DNA of 39,192 nucleotides. Source: Acidobacteriota bacterium. GTDB taxonomy: Bacteria > Acidobacteriota > Terriglobia > Terriglobales > Acidobacteriaceae. The position numbers and the translations under genes are program-made. Below are positions 17,319-27,055 of this stretch, in pieces. Location: contig JAKAFB010000029.1 in the NCBI GenBank assembly GCA_021818105.1, forward strand, positions 1 to 39,192, read 5' to 3'. The notes under the pieces were generated by a model that made no database searches, had not been told where the DNA came from, and worked only from the letters and a program-made list of their open reading frames with translations. Each line of letters starts with the position of its first letter. Positions within the stretch are counted from its first letter, which is position 1.

Positions 17319-20159
17319 TTAGCCCTGGATGTCGAACTGCTCCGGGTGGAGGCTCGGGTCGCTCTTCACCAGAATGTTCTTGCCCACAAGCTCCTCGAAC
17401 TCCACCAGCCAGCGGGCATTATTGGCTTTCAACACCTTCACGGTCTCCGGGTTCACGCGCAGCAGCACGTCAGCGCTTTCAAAGTGCCGGCGCATCTTGC
17501 GCAGCTCGATGTAAATCTCGTTGCACACCGTCGTTGGGCTCTTGACCATGCCCGTAGCCTGGCACACGGGACACGGCACACTCAGCGTCCGCTCCAGACT
17601 CTGCTTTACGCGTTTGCGTGTGAAGGCCACCAGGCCGAAATCATTGAACTGCAATACCTTGGTGGGCGCGCGGTCACTCTTCAGCGCCTCCTCAAGAGCC
17701 GCCATCACCTTGAAGCGGTTCTTGCGCTCATCCATATCAATGAAGTCGACGATGATGATGCCGCCCAGGTCGCGCAGGCGAATCTGGCGCACGATCTCGG
17801 GAATGGCGTCCAGGTTCGTTTTGACGATGGTGTCCTCAAGCCGCGCCGTCTTGCCCACGTACTTACCGGTGTTGATGTCGATGGCCACCAGCGCTTCGGT
17901 CTGGTTAATCACAATCGAGCCACCGCTCTTGAGCCACACCTTGGAACGCAGTGCCTTGGAGATTTCGTCTTGAATGCCGAAATGCTCGAAGAGCGGCGTC
18001 TCCTTGGTGTAGAGCTTAACGCGGCGTACCAGCGAGGGCGAGAAACGGTTGAGGAAGCGCACAATCCGCTCGTAGTCCTGCTCGGAATCCACCCAGATGC
18101 TCGAGAAGTCCGCGCTCACCTGATCGCGGAGGATGCGCTCAATCAGCGACAGGTCGTGATAGATCAGAGCCGGAGACTTTGAGCTCTCCGAGCGCTGCTT
18201 AATCTCATCCCACAGATGAATCAGGAAGCGCAGGTCTGCGCGCAGTTCCTCCTCTGACGCGCCTTCGGCCGCCGTACGCACAATAAAGCCGCCCGAGGCC
18301 TCGCCGCGCTCGCTGATCAGGATTTTCTTGAGTCTCTGGCGCTCCTCATCGGATGCAATCTTGCGGCTCACGCCCACATGCGAAACCGTGGGCATGAACA
18401 CGAGGAACCGGCCCGGCAGTGCGATGTGGCTGGTGATGCGTGCGCCCTTTTTGGCGATGGGCTCCTTGGCAATCTGGACGAGAATTTCCTGCCCCGGCTT
18501 CAGCAGATCGCTGATGATGGGCAGGTCGGTGGTCTGTGCCGAACGGCGCGAGGGTCCGCGACGGCCTGGCTGGCCGCCACGCTCACGTCCGCGACGCCCA
18601 CGGCCGCCACGTTCCCGGCGCGGCTGGCCCTCGGCAGCGGGTTCCTCCTCCGGTTCTCCCTCCATGGCTTCTTCTTCAACAACCTCTTCAACGCCCTTCT
18701 CGTCAAAGTCCATCTGGATGCGGTGGTCGAGATGAGCCTCATGGAGTAGCTCGCCCAGATCGCCGGAGCCGATCTGCGTCTGTATCGTCTCCTCTTCATA
18801 CTCATCCAGATCATGCTCTTCCATCCGCGCGTGGATAGGGTGTCCTGGTGTCTCGAACTCCTCGCCCTCAATCACCTCTTCTTCCACCAGCCCGGCTCCT
18901 GGAGCAAAAGCGGAGACGGAGGAGACGGATGCCACTTCGCGCTCACCCGCTGCTGTTTCTACCCCGGTAGAAGCCTGCGCGGGCTCATCCCCGGCTCTCT
19001 TCTTCTTGCCGCCCAGGCCGAACAAACGGAACGTGCTCGGGGGCAATGGGTCTACGTGATGCGAGGCCTTCGCGTTGGGTTCCGGCTCATCGGAGGCCTG
19101 CTCTTCTGCCGCGGCCTCTGCTTCCTCCGTGTGCTTGGCTTCCCCGGGAGCCATGCTGCTTTGCTCAGTCCATTCCTCTTCCACTGCCGGGTCTTCCGCC
19201 GGGGCCAGCTCCGGGGCGGGCTCAGGTTCGGGTTGCGGCTCCACCAGTTCTTCCACAAAGGTGGCTTCCGCGGGAGTTGTCTCGACTGCGTCGGCAAACG
19301 TACCTTGCGGCTCTGCGTGCACTTCAACCGGCGCACGATACCGCGAGAGCGATTCGCCGGGGAGCGGGCCGGTCCCGTCCCACACAATGGGTGTTTCGAT
19401 CAGCGTGGAGGGCTTGGTCGTCCTTGTCGGCGCGGTTGGCTGCGTTGGCCTTTCTGCCCTGGCAGGCTCCTCCGCCAGCTTGCCGCCGTATTTGGACAAT
19501 TGCTCGCCCGGCAACACAAAGGGTGACGGCGCGTGTTCCGCGTGCCGGGCCGGCACCGCAGTTGCCTGAATTTCATGCGTTTCCTCGGGCTGCACTTCCG
19601 CTGTCTCTGCGGGCTCGGCCTCAGCAGACTCAAATGCCTGCGGCTGGTCCTCGCGAGTTCCTGCGCCGCCGCGGCCGCGGCGACGGCGGCGGCCGCGCCA
19701 GCGCTTCACGCTCGGTTCGCCAGGGGCCTCCGGCCCAGCTTCAGTCAGTTCCTCGGCTTCGGTGAGCGGCTCCAGCGGAGCGGCTGCCACCTCTTCAGCC
19801 TCAATCGCGGCTGTCTTTGTGCGCTCGCGGGTGGGCCGCTCACGCCGCTGGCCGCCACGCACCTCCCGCGGCGCCTGCGCGCCGCCACTGGTCGCGGCCT
19901 TCTCTAGTTCCTCGGCCTCTTCCTGGTCTTCAAGTTCCAGAAAGTCTGTGACATAGAGGAACGCATCGCGCTCCAGTCCAATGTCCACAAAGGCTGACTG
20001 CATGCCGGGAAGCACGCGCGTGACGCGTCCGTTGTAAATGGAGCCTGCCAGCGTGTATTCGTTTTCGCGTTCGTAGTAGATTTCCGCGAGCTGGTCGTCT
20101 TCCAGAATCGCAAGCCGCGTCTCATGCGGCGTGCTGGAAATACAAATCTCTTTTGCCAT
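17319..20159 (-). CDS. Ribonuclease E/G with a large insertion in the S1 domain
   Basis: Endoribonuclease of the RNase E/G family (946 residues; E. coli RNase G is about 490) that cuts single-stranded A/U-rich RNA in mRNA decay and rRNA/tRNA processing. The N-terminal RNase-H-like/S1 start is intact to about residue 78 (NGRVTRVLPGMQSAFVDIG). About 465 residues of acidic, Pro/Glu- and Arg/Gly-rich low complexity follow, then the S1 domain resumes (KPGQEILVQIAKEPIAKKGA, about 553). Catalytic Mg ligands Asp761 (VAIDINTG) and Asp805 (IIVDFID) and the zinc-link CPVC (863-866) are all present with E. coli-like spacing. There is no C-terminal scaffold. The ATG follows GGAAAGG. It lies downstream of rodA with a leader of about 570 bases. 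Confidence 0.93.
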   Translation of the reverse strand: MAKEICISSTPHETRLAILEDDQLAEIYYERENEYTLAGSIYNGRVTRVLPGMQSAFVDIGLERDAFLYVTDFLELEDQEEAEELEKAATSGGAQAPREVRGGQRRERPTRERTKTAAIEAEEVAAAPLEPLTEAEELTEAGPEAPGEPSVKRWRGRRRRRGRGGAGTREDQPQAFESAEAEPAETAEVQPEETHEIQATAVPARHAEHAPSPFVLPGEQLSKYGGKLAEEPARAERPTQPTAPTRTTKPSTLIETPIVWDGTGPLPGESLSRYRAPVEVHAEPQGTFADAVETTPAEATFVEELVEPQPEPEPAPELAPAEDPAVEEEWTEQSSMAPGEAKHTEEAEAAAEEQASDEPEPNAKASHHVDPLPPSTFRLFGLGGKKKRAGDEPAQASTGVETAAGEREVASVSSVSAFAPGAGLVEEEVIEGEEFETPGHPIHARMEEHDLDEYEEETIQTQIGSGDLGELLHEAHLDHRIQMDFDEKGVEEVVEEEAMEGEPEEEPAAEGQPRRERGGRGRRGRERGGQPGRRGPSRRSAQTTDLPIISDLLKPGQEILVQIAKEPIAKKGARITSHIALPGRFLVFMPTVSHVGVSRKIASDEERQRLKKILISERGEASGGFIVRTAAEGASEEELRADLRFLIHLWDEIKQRSESSKSPALIYHDLSLIERILRDQVSADFSSIWVDSEQDYERIVRFLNRFSPSLVRRVKLYTKETPLFEHFGIQDEISKALRSKVWLKSGGSIVINQTEALVAIDINTGKYVGKTARLEDTIVKTNLDAIPEIVRQIRLRDLGGIIIVDFIDMDERKNRFKVMAALEEALKSDRAPTKVLQFNDFGLVAFTRKRVKQSLERTLSVPCPVCQATGMVKSPTTVCNEIYIELRKMRRHFESADVLLRVNPETVKVLKANNARWLVEFEELVGKNILVKSDPSLHPEQFDIQG

Positions 20160-20727
20160 CTTGCCTTTCCGTCCAGCGGCCTGTAGCGGCTGGAGCCTGC
20201 GGCGGGGTCAGATGGAGCCAAACGAAACCGGGCGGGATGGAGATGGGCAAAAGGGATAACCTGCGCGTCGCTGGTACGCCGGTGGCCGCGCGGCTGCCCG
20301 CCCGTGCGGGCGGCAAACCGAGGCGGATGTCCTGCTGAACAAGCTGTCCGAAAGAGGGATCCAATTGCAGAGAGTTTGTGGCCAACCATGCCCTCACACT
20401 GGGCGAGGCCGTTACCCCGCTGGCATCTGCGCGGCCTGCCTGCGGCACGGGGGCGGGGTCTCGGTGCCCCACTGCATTCCACTCCCGCAACCAAGTCCAG
20501 TCGCCGGAGCCCCCGGATGCTCTCACGCATGCCGTGCAAGTTGTACGCTGCCAACGGTCTTCCCGTCTCTGCGTGCTCATGAACTCAATCCTGCCGGACT
20601 CGGTTCCCATCGGATACCGGCCGACTATCTGCTTGAAAATATGTCTCTCGTGGTCCAGGAAACCCTGCGGCGCACAAGAGGTAAACCTGTGCTCTGTCTG
20701 ATCCGCGGCCTTTACGGGCCGGGGACC
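20160..20727. other. 568-base non-coding stretch between rodA and RNase E/G
   Basis: No credible gene on either strand: the open frames here have non-protein-like composition or are shadows of the neighbours. It probably contains the promoter and a long 5' leader of the RNase E/G gene. A GC hairpin with 6-base arms GCCCGC/GCGGGC (20296-20311) and a weak CGGCC/GGCCG hairpin (20706-20721) just after rodA are visible. I looked for RNase P RNA, tmRNA, SRP RNA, tRNA and common riboswitch cores and found none. Confidence 0.6.
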
Positions 20728-21840
20728 TCAGTTTACGAACCGGCGCATGCGCACGTTCATCGCCACGCCAAGCGCCAGGTAGGTAAACAGTACCGAAGAT
20801 CCTCCGTAACTCATTAACGGTAAAGGGATTCCGGTGACGGGCATAAACCCGATGACCATGCCCACGTTGACCGCAATCTGGAAGGTCAACACAGCCACAA
20901 TCCCCATAATAATCAGGGATCCGGGCAGGTCCGCGGCTGTCTGTGCGTTCTGAATCAAACGCATCAATATTAGAAAGTATAGCAGCAGCACAAAAATTGC
21001 GCCCACAAAGCCATGCTCCTCGCTGTAGGCGGCAAAGATGAAGTCCGCATGCGGGATGGGCAAAAAGTCGCCTTGTGTCTGTGTACCCTTTTCTGCGCCC
21101 TTGCCCCAGATGCCACCCGACCCCACCGCAATGAGCGACTGGCGAATCTGGTATCCGCTGCCACGCGGGTCGCTGTCCGGGTTGATGAAACTTGTAAGCC
21201 GAGCCTTCTGGTAGGGCTTGAGCACCTTGCCGCTGGACCATGCTCCCACAACCAGCACCAGGCCGGCTGTTATCAGAATGGCTGCCTGTCGCCAGTTGAT
21301 GCCGCCCAGAAAAAGCCCGGCAAACAGGATTGGCGCATAAGTGAGCGTCGTGCCCAGATCGGGCTGCTTGAGCACCAGGAGCATGGGGACGCCCACCAGC
21401 GCAAAGGCCTTGAAGATCTCCTTCCACGTCAGGCTCTTTGCCCCAAGGTTGGCAAAGTAGCGCGCCACAGCCAAAATCAGCACCACTTTGACCCACTCCG
21501 ACGGCTGAAAGAGCAGCGGCCCGATCTTGATCCAGCGTCGCGCACCCAGGGCCTTGTGCCCAATGCCCGGAACCAGCACCGCCGCCAGCGAGAGCACGCA
21601 AAAACCATAGGCCCACGGCACCCAGTCCAGCAGACGGTGGTAGTCAATTCTGGAGAAGACGAACATCGCCACCAGCCCGCCCGCAATCCAGAAGACCTGT
21701 TTGCTGTGAAAGCCTGTGTACTTGGTGTGCAGGGTGGCAGAGTAAATCTCAAAAACTGACAGAGCGCATAGCAGCAGCACCATGCCCAGCAGTGTCCAGT
21801 CAAAGTCTCGAAAGCTGAGGAAGCGCCGCATCTGGCTCAT
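20728..21840 (-). CDS. rodA: Rod-shape-determining SEDS glycosyltransferase RodA
   Basis: Polytopic inner-membrane peptidoglycan polymerase of the SEDS family (370 residues, about ten helices), working with PBP2 (mrdA) in the elongasome. Family marks are visible: the GARRWI(K)IGPLLFQPSEWVKV segment, KQPDLGTTLTY, the extracellular loop FINPDSDPRGSGYQIRQSLIAVGSGG, PHADFIFAAYSEEHGF, and the C-terminal TGIPLPLMSYGGSSVLF. The start overlaps the mrdA stop by 4 bases (ATGA), so the two are translationally coupled. The NPDSDPRGSGYQ and KG(T)QTQGDFLP motifs favour RodA over FtsW, as does the mre operon context. Confidence 0.95.
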   Translation of the reverse strand: MSQMRRFLSFRDFDWTLLGMVLLLCALSVFEIYSATLHTKYTGFHSKQVFWIAGGLVAMFVFSRIDYHRLLDWVPWAYGFCVLSLAAVLVPGIGHKALGARRWIKIGPLLFQPSEWVKVVLILAVARYFANLGAKSLTWKEIFKAFALVGVPMLLVLKQPDLGTTLTYAPILFAGLFLGGINWRQAAILITAGLVLVVGAWSSGKVLKPYQKARLTSFINPDSDPRGSGYQIRQSLIAVGSGGIWGKGAEKGTQTQGDFLPIPHADFIFAAYSEEHGFVGAIFVLLLYFLILMRLIQNAQTAADLPGSLIIMGIVAVLTFQIAVNVGMVIGFMPVTGIPLPLMSYGGSSVLFTYLALGVAMNVRMRRFVN

Positions 21841-23930
21841 GGCTTCTTCCAGTTCCAGGGCAGTTCAGGCAGGGCCACGCCCAGCGTGGTGGGTCCTGGT
21901 GCCGGCTGTGGCCGGTGTGCCGGCAGATTCACTGTGTCCTTCCGGGACAACACCGGCCTGGAGTCGGACAAGGCGCCCGGCCCCGGATTCACAAAGAAGT
22001 GTCCGGCGCGGATACGCGTTGTCCTGCCGCTGTCCTGCGGGTCCGGAACGGACCATACAGCACCCACCTCCACCGGTGGCGGAGGTGCCTTTGTAGGTTG
22101 TAGGTTGTGTGCCAGCTTCCGCTGCTTCTCCACGTAAGCCTCTACCACCTTTGCCCCGATGCGAGCGGGATAGTAGCTGAACTCGCCGTTCTGCCATAGC
22201 ACGGCCACCACCAGCTCCGGGTTGCGCCGCGGTGTCACGCCCACAAACCACACGTTGGGGTTCGTGGAGCGCGTCTTGGCCACATGGCTCAGCGCCTCAT
22301 GACTCATCACCTGCGCGGTACCGGTCTTGCCGGCCAGGTCAATGCCATCCAGGTGCGCAGAGCCTGCGGTATGAAACGCTCCGGGCTCCGTCACCTGTGC
22401 CATGCCATCGGTGATCGTGATCCAGTCCTCCGGCGGAATGGGGATGTTTGCCTCGCCCGATCCGGGAAAGCTGTCCTGGATTGCATGGCGAAAGTCCGGG
22501 GGAAGCTGGTCCGGGAAGACGACATGCGGCCGCACCAGATGCCCGTCCGATGCGATGCCTGCGATGATGCGCGCCAGTTGCAACGGCGTGGCTTCCACCG
22601 CGCCCTGGCCAATGCCCACTGAGATCGTCTCGCCGGCATACCACTTTCGGTGGTAGTTCTTCATCAGCCACTGCGGTGAGGGCATCAGCCCGGCCTGTTC
22701 GCCCGGCAGATCAATGCCCGTTTTTTGCCCGTAGCCAAAGCGCTGCGCGTAGGCGGCGATGCGATCAATGCCCAGCTTGTCGGCCAGCGTGTAATAGAAC
22801 GTGTCACAGGAGTCAGGAATGGCGTTGTGGATGTCCACCGCGCCGTGCTTCGCGTCGCAGTGGTAGTAGTGGCCATAGAAGTCCGCGCCGCCGTTGCAGT
22901 AGACGTGCAGGTTCTGCGCGATGCCTTCTTCCAGTCCTGCGACCGACATCAGAATCTTGAACGTGGATCCCGGCGCCAGTTGCGCCTGAATCGCCTTGTT
23001 CAGCAGCGGATGCGAGGGGTCCATAACGAGCTTGTTCCACGCGGCGCGATCGATACGCACGGCAAAGGCGTTGGGGTCGAAACTGGGCCGTGACACCAGG
23101 GCCAGAATCTCGCCGTTGCGCGGGTCCATGGCCACAATGGCGCCATCGCGGTTGCCCAGCGCCAGCTCCGCGGCACGTTGCAGGTCGTTGTCGATGGTCA
23201 GGCGCAGGTCCTGGCCGGGGATGGCATGCTGAGTGCGCAGGTAGCCCACCTCACGCCCATGGCTGTCCACAACCACATCGCGCGAGCCGTCCTGACCGCG
23301 CAGGACCTGGTCGTAGCTCTCCTCCACGCCTGATTTGCCCACCACATCGCCCGGCTCGTAGGCGGCATAGCGCGGATCATTCAGCATCTCTTCGCTGACC
23401 TCGCCTACGTAGCCGATCAGGTGCGAGGCAAAGCCATCCCGCGGGTAAAGGCGGCGTTCCTCGTCGATGGTTTCCAGCTCCGGCAGCTCATTGCTGTGCG
23501 CGGCAATGAAGGCCTGCTCGTCGGCCGTAATGTCCTGCTTGATGGGGATGGGCTGGTAGCCCGGCGCTCTGCGATAGCGCTGCAACGTGGCGCGCAACTG
23601 GTCGAGATCAAGGTGCAACCCGCGCGCAATCAGCGGCAGGTCGACGTCCACGTCGTGTCTCTGCTCGCGCACCAGGAAGCACGAAACGGACGGGTAGTTG
23701 TCGACGATCAGCCGGTTTTCGCGGTCAAACAGCTTGCCGCGTCCGGCGAGGATGGGCACCTTGCGGATGCGGTTCTGCTCAGCCAGCACACGGAAATTGT
23801 CTGCGCCCAGCACCTGCAAGCGCCACAGCCCGGCGGCCAGAGCCAGCATCATCAGCAGAATGGCGTACTGCACCGAGGCCAGCTTGACGCTGGGTAGCTT
23901 TTCGCCTCGTGTGACCTTGTCAAAAACCAT
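21837..23930 (-). CDS. mrdA: Penicillin-binding protein 2 (elongation transpeptidase)
   Basis: Class B penicillin-binding protein that cross-links peptidoglycan during rod elongation; 697 residues. One N-terminal anchor (about 20-42) is followed by the PBP dimerisation domain (RGKLFDRENRLIVDNYP) and the transpeptidase domain with the three active-site motifs: Ser322-x-x-Lys325 (APGSTFK), SCD at 374-376 (SxN position) and KTG at 535-537 (AGKTGTAQ). A Pro-rich tail of about 85 residues (from about 610, TKAPPPPVEV) exceeds the usual length. It lies in mreB-mreC-mreD-mrdA-rodA, overlapping rodA by 4 bases. A TATTCT box with TGGACA upstream on the minus strand (around 23950-23975) might be an internal promoter. 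Confidence 0.96.
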   Translation of the reverse strand: MVFDKVTRGEKLPSVKLASVQYAILLMMLALAAGLWRLQVLGADNFRVLAEQNRIRKVPILAGRGKLFDRENRLIVDNYPSVSCFLVREQRHDVDVDLPLIARGLHLDLDQLRATLQRYRRAPGYQPIPIKQDITADEQAFIAAHSNELPELETIDEERRLYPRDGFASHLIGYVGEVSEEMLNDPRYAAYEPGDVVGKSGVEESYDQVLRGQDGSRDVVVDSHGREVGYLRTQHAIPGQDLRLTIDNDLQRAAELALGNRDGAIVAMDPRNGEILALVSRPSFDPNAFAVRIDRAAWNKLVMDPSHPLLNKAIQAQLAPGSTFKILMSVAGLEEGIAQNLHVYCNGGADFYGHYYHCDAKHGAVDIHNAIPDSCDTFYYTLADKLGIDRIAAYAQRFGYGQKTGIDLPGEQAGLMPSPQWLMKNYHRKWYAGETISVGIGQGAVEATPLQLARIIAGIASDGHLVRPHVVFPDQLPPDFRHAIQDSFPGSGEANIPIPPEDWITITDGMAQVTEPGAFHTAGSAHLDGIDLAGKTGTAQVMSHEALSHVAKTRSTNPNVWFVGVTPRRNPELVVAVLWQNGEFSYYPARIGAKVVEAYVEKQRKLAHNLQPTKAPPPPVEVGAVWSVPDPQDSGRTTRIRAGHFFVNPGPGALSDSRPVLSRKDTVNLPAHRPQPAPGPTTLGVALPELPWNWKKP

Positions 23931-24026
23931 CTGCCTGCTTGTCCCAGAATACCGCGTTGTCCATTGCCATCCGAGCGCGCCCGCGGCCTGGGAGCGCCCT
24001 CAAAGGTTTAAGACGGCCCGCCGCGT

Positions 24027-24548
24027 TCAATCGCTTATCTTGAACCGGTCGAGCAGGGGGAACAGCACCAGCGCGATGACCGTATTGCCCAGCGCGCGCA
24101 ACAGTTCCGTGAGGGGGGCCCATGCCAGACTCAAGCCCAGCAGTATCTGGAAGACGAAGACATAAAGTACGCTGGCAATCAGCGACAACAGAAACGTGAG
24201 GACGACACGAATCGTGTGATTTTCCACGTCAATGCGAACGCCCAGGGATGCGGCGAGGAAGCCCACCACCGTTTTTGCGATGCCGTTGATGCCGATGGCA
24301 TGCTGCGTCAGTGCATCCTGAAAGATGCCCAGAGCCGCGCCCAGCAGCGTTCCCTGGATGGGGCTCTGCCGCCCCAGCGCGAAATACACCGTCACCACCA
24401 GCGGCAGATCAAACCATGCAAATCGGCCCAGCACGCGCGGCAGCCATGCCTGCAGCACCAACGCCACCAGTGGCACCAGGGCATACACGAGCATAGGGAA
24501 GCGGTGCACCTCCACGTCGCGGCGGGTATGAGCCATCAGCACCGGCAT
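24027..24548 (-). CDS. mreD: Rod-shape-determining protein MreD
   Basis: Small inner-membrane protein (173 residues, about five helices) of the elongasome that contacts MreC. Helices are visible at VYALVPLVALVLQAWLP, LPLVVTVYFALG, GTLLGAALGIFQDAL, IAKTVVGFLAASLGV and VVLTFLLSLIASVLYVFVF. The GxxxGxxxD pattern GAALGIFQDAL is the most family-like segment. The start is two bases after the mreC stop, with GGAGGA inside the end of mreC 10 bases upstream, so it is coupled to mreC. A second ATG four codons in (MAHTRRD) is possible but further from the Shine-Dalgarno. A 96-base gap leads to mrdA. Confidence 0.93.
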   Translation of the reverse strand: MPVLMAHTRRDVEVHRFPMLVYALVPLVALVLQAWLPRVLGRFAWFDLPLVVTVYFALGRQSPIQGTLLGAALGIFQDALTQHAIGINGIAKTVVGFLAASLGVRIDVENHTIRVVLTFLLSLIASVLYVFVFQILLGLSLAWAPLTELLRALGNTVIALVLFPLLDRFKISD

Positions 24549-24550
24549 GC

Positions 24551-25717
24551 TCAGGGATTCCTCCGCTGCGGCGTATTGGGAGATTGGCTCGTGGCATTTC
24601 CTGTGCTGCTTTCAGGAGCAGGGTCGGCCCCCGGCGTGAATCGGTCCGGGTGGGTGGGCAGCGGCGTATGCGCAACGGGCGGAGGTGGCGTGCTGTCCAG
24701 CAGCGGCTGTTGTTCAGGAGGCAGCTTGGGGTCAATCAACCCCGGCAGGCGCTCGGCCATAATCTCAGAGGCCTTCTTCTGTGCCTCTTCCGCCTGCACC
24801 TCGGCGCCTTTTAGCGTCTCGCTGGTGGCCATGTCCTGCTGCTGCTCCGGCGGGAAGCGCGGCTCTGTGGAGGTAATCACCAGGACCTCGTCCAGTCGGT
24901 CCAGCGCCACGGCAGGCTTCACAATCACGTGAATGTAGGAGTCACGCTCCGGGTCAGGCACCACCTTCTCCACCACGCCCACTGGCAGCCCGCGCGGATA
25001 TATCTCGTCGCCTCCCGCCGTCAGCACCTTCTCGCCCGGCTTGATGCGGTTGTCGGCCATGATGTTCACCACCTGCGGCTGGCCTGCCGCGTTGCCGCGC
25101 AGAATGCCGCGAATCCGTGTCGTCTCCAGAATCACGCCTGCGCCGCTGGTCTGGTCATTCATCAGCAGCACCTGTGCGGAGTGGGGAAACACCTCGCGCA
25201 CCTTGCCTACAATGCCGTCCGGTGTAATCACTGCCATATCGCGTGCAAGGCCTTCCGCAGCGCCTTTGTCCAGGTACACCACGTGTGACTGCGGACTGCC
25301 GCTGGTACCGATAATCTGCGCCGCCAGCGTCTTGTAAATGTACTTCTCCTGGAAGTGCAGCAGACCTTGCAGCCGCTGGCCCTGCCGCGCGTCTTCCAGC
25401 AGGGCGGCCTGCTCCAGGCGCAGCCGGTCGACGGTTTGCGCAAGCTGCCGGTTCTGCTCGCGCACGTGGCGCAGGTCAATGTAGTTTTCCCACAGGCCGG
25501 CGATACCCTGGCTGGTTGCGTGGAAGATGCGTTCCGGGGGCGACACCAGCGCCTCTGCCCATAACCGGAGGAGCCGCACTCCGCGGCCATCGTGCCGGTC
25601 CATGCTCATACGTCCGCTGTCCGTCTGGTGCACCTGCATGGCCAGACCGAGAATCTGCACCACCAGCACGGCCAGCAGCACCACAAGATTCCGGTAGCGG
25701 GCGAAGAATGTTTCCAT
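24551..25717 (-). CDS. mreC: Rod-shape-determining protein MreC
   Basis: Periplasmic scaffold of the elongasome that links MreB/MreD to PBP2; 388 residues. One N-terminal membrane helix (about 11-27, LVVLLAVLVVQILGLAM), a coiled coil (about 82-115, LRHVREQNRQLAQTVDRLRL) and the double beta-barrel MreC core with VYLDKGAAEGLARDMAVITPDGIVGKV and GEKVLTAGGDEIYPRGLPVGVV. The C-terminus carries about 85 extra residues, a charged helix then a Pro/Thr-rich tail, which many MreC proteins lack. It sits 82 bases after mreB. No strong Shine-Dalgarno is visible before the ATG. Confidence 0.95.
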   Translation of the reverse strand: METFFARYRNLVVLLAVLVVQILGLAMQVHQTDSGRMSMDRHDGRGVRLLRLWAEALVSPPERIFHATSQGIAGLWENYIDLRHVREQNRQLAQTVDRLRLEQAALLEDARQGQRLQGLLHFQEKYIYKTLAAQIIGTSGSPQSHVVYLDKGAAEGLARDMAVITPDGIVGKVREVFPHSAQVLLMNDQTSGAGVILETTRIRGILRGNAAGQPQVVNIMADNRIKPGEKVLTAGGDEIYPRGLPVGVVEKVVPDPERDSYIHVIVKPAVALDRLDEVLVITSTEPRFPPEQQQDMATSETLKGAEVQAEEAQKKASEIMAERLPGLIDPKLPPEQQPLLDSTPPPPVAHTPLPTHPDRFTPGADPAPESSTGNATSQSPNTPQRRNP

Positions 25718-25799
25718 GGCGCGTAGGGCTCAGGGTTTAAAAGTCAACAGGTACAGGGTCGCAGCGGCTGACCCCAGCCTGCGAGCCCCTGCTTCCTGC

Positions 25800-26882
<1,083 letters not shown>

Positions 26883-26890
26883 TCATTCGT

Positions 26891-26896
26891 ATTGTA
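26891..26896 (-). promoter_or_regulatory. Candidate -10 box for the mreB operon
   Basis: TACAAT on the minus strand, 26 bases before the mreB ATG, with a GAGG between them. No good -35 is seen at 17 bases. The position suits the operon's main promoter. Confidence 0.35.
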
Positions 26897-26982
26897 CGGC
26901 CAGCGGGCCCTTGCTGCCTGTGCAGTTAGCGCCTCGAATTTGAACTTTTGTCCTGTCACAAAGCCGTCCCCGCCGGTTGCGA

Positions 26983-26988
26983 TACACT
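26983..26988 (+). promoter_or_regulatory. Candidate -10 box for the aldehyde dehydrogenase gene
   Basis: TACACT on the plus strand, 67 bases before the ATG at 27056. A -35 is not clear. The same hexamer occurs before the decarboxylase gene at 12590-12595. Confidence 0.3.
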
Positions 26989-27055
26989 CATGTGGTTGCA
27001 CCGGGCAGGGCATCCGGCTGAACTCCCGGGCTTTGCACTTATCCAGAGGACCGTT

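Noticed and set aside
20160-20727. RNase P RNA, tmRNA or a riboswitch in the gap
   Set aside because: I searched both strands for the conserved cores (for example GAGGAAAGTCC and the B12 box) and found none; retained only as an unexplained leader.
20585-21616. A 343-codon frame on the minus strand overlapping rodA
   Set aside because: It is out of frame with rodA, whose SEDS motifs are unmistakable, and has no motif of its own.
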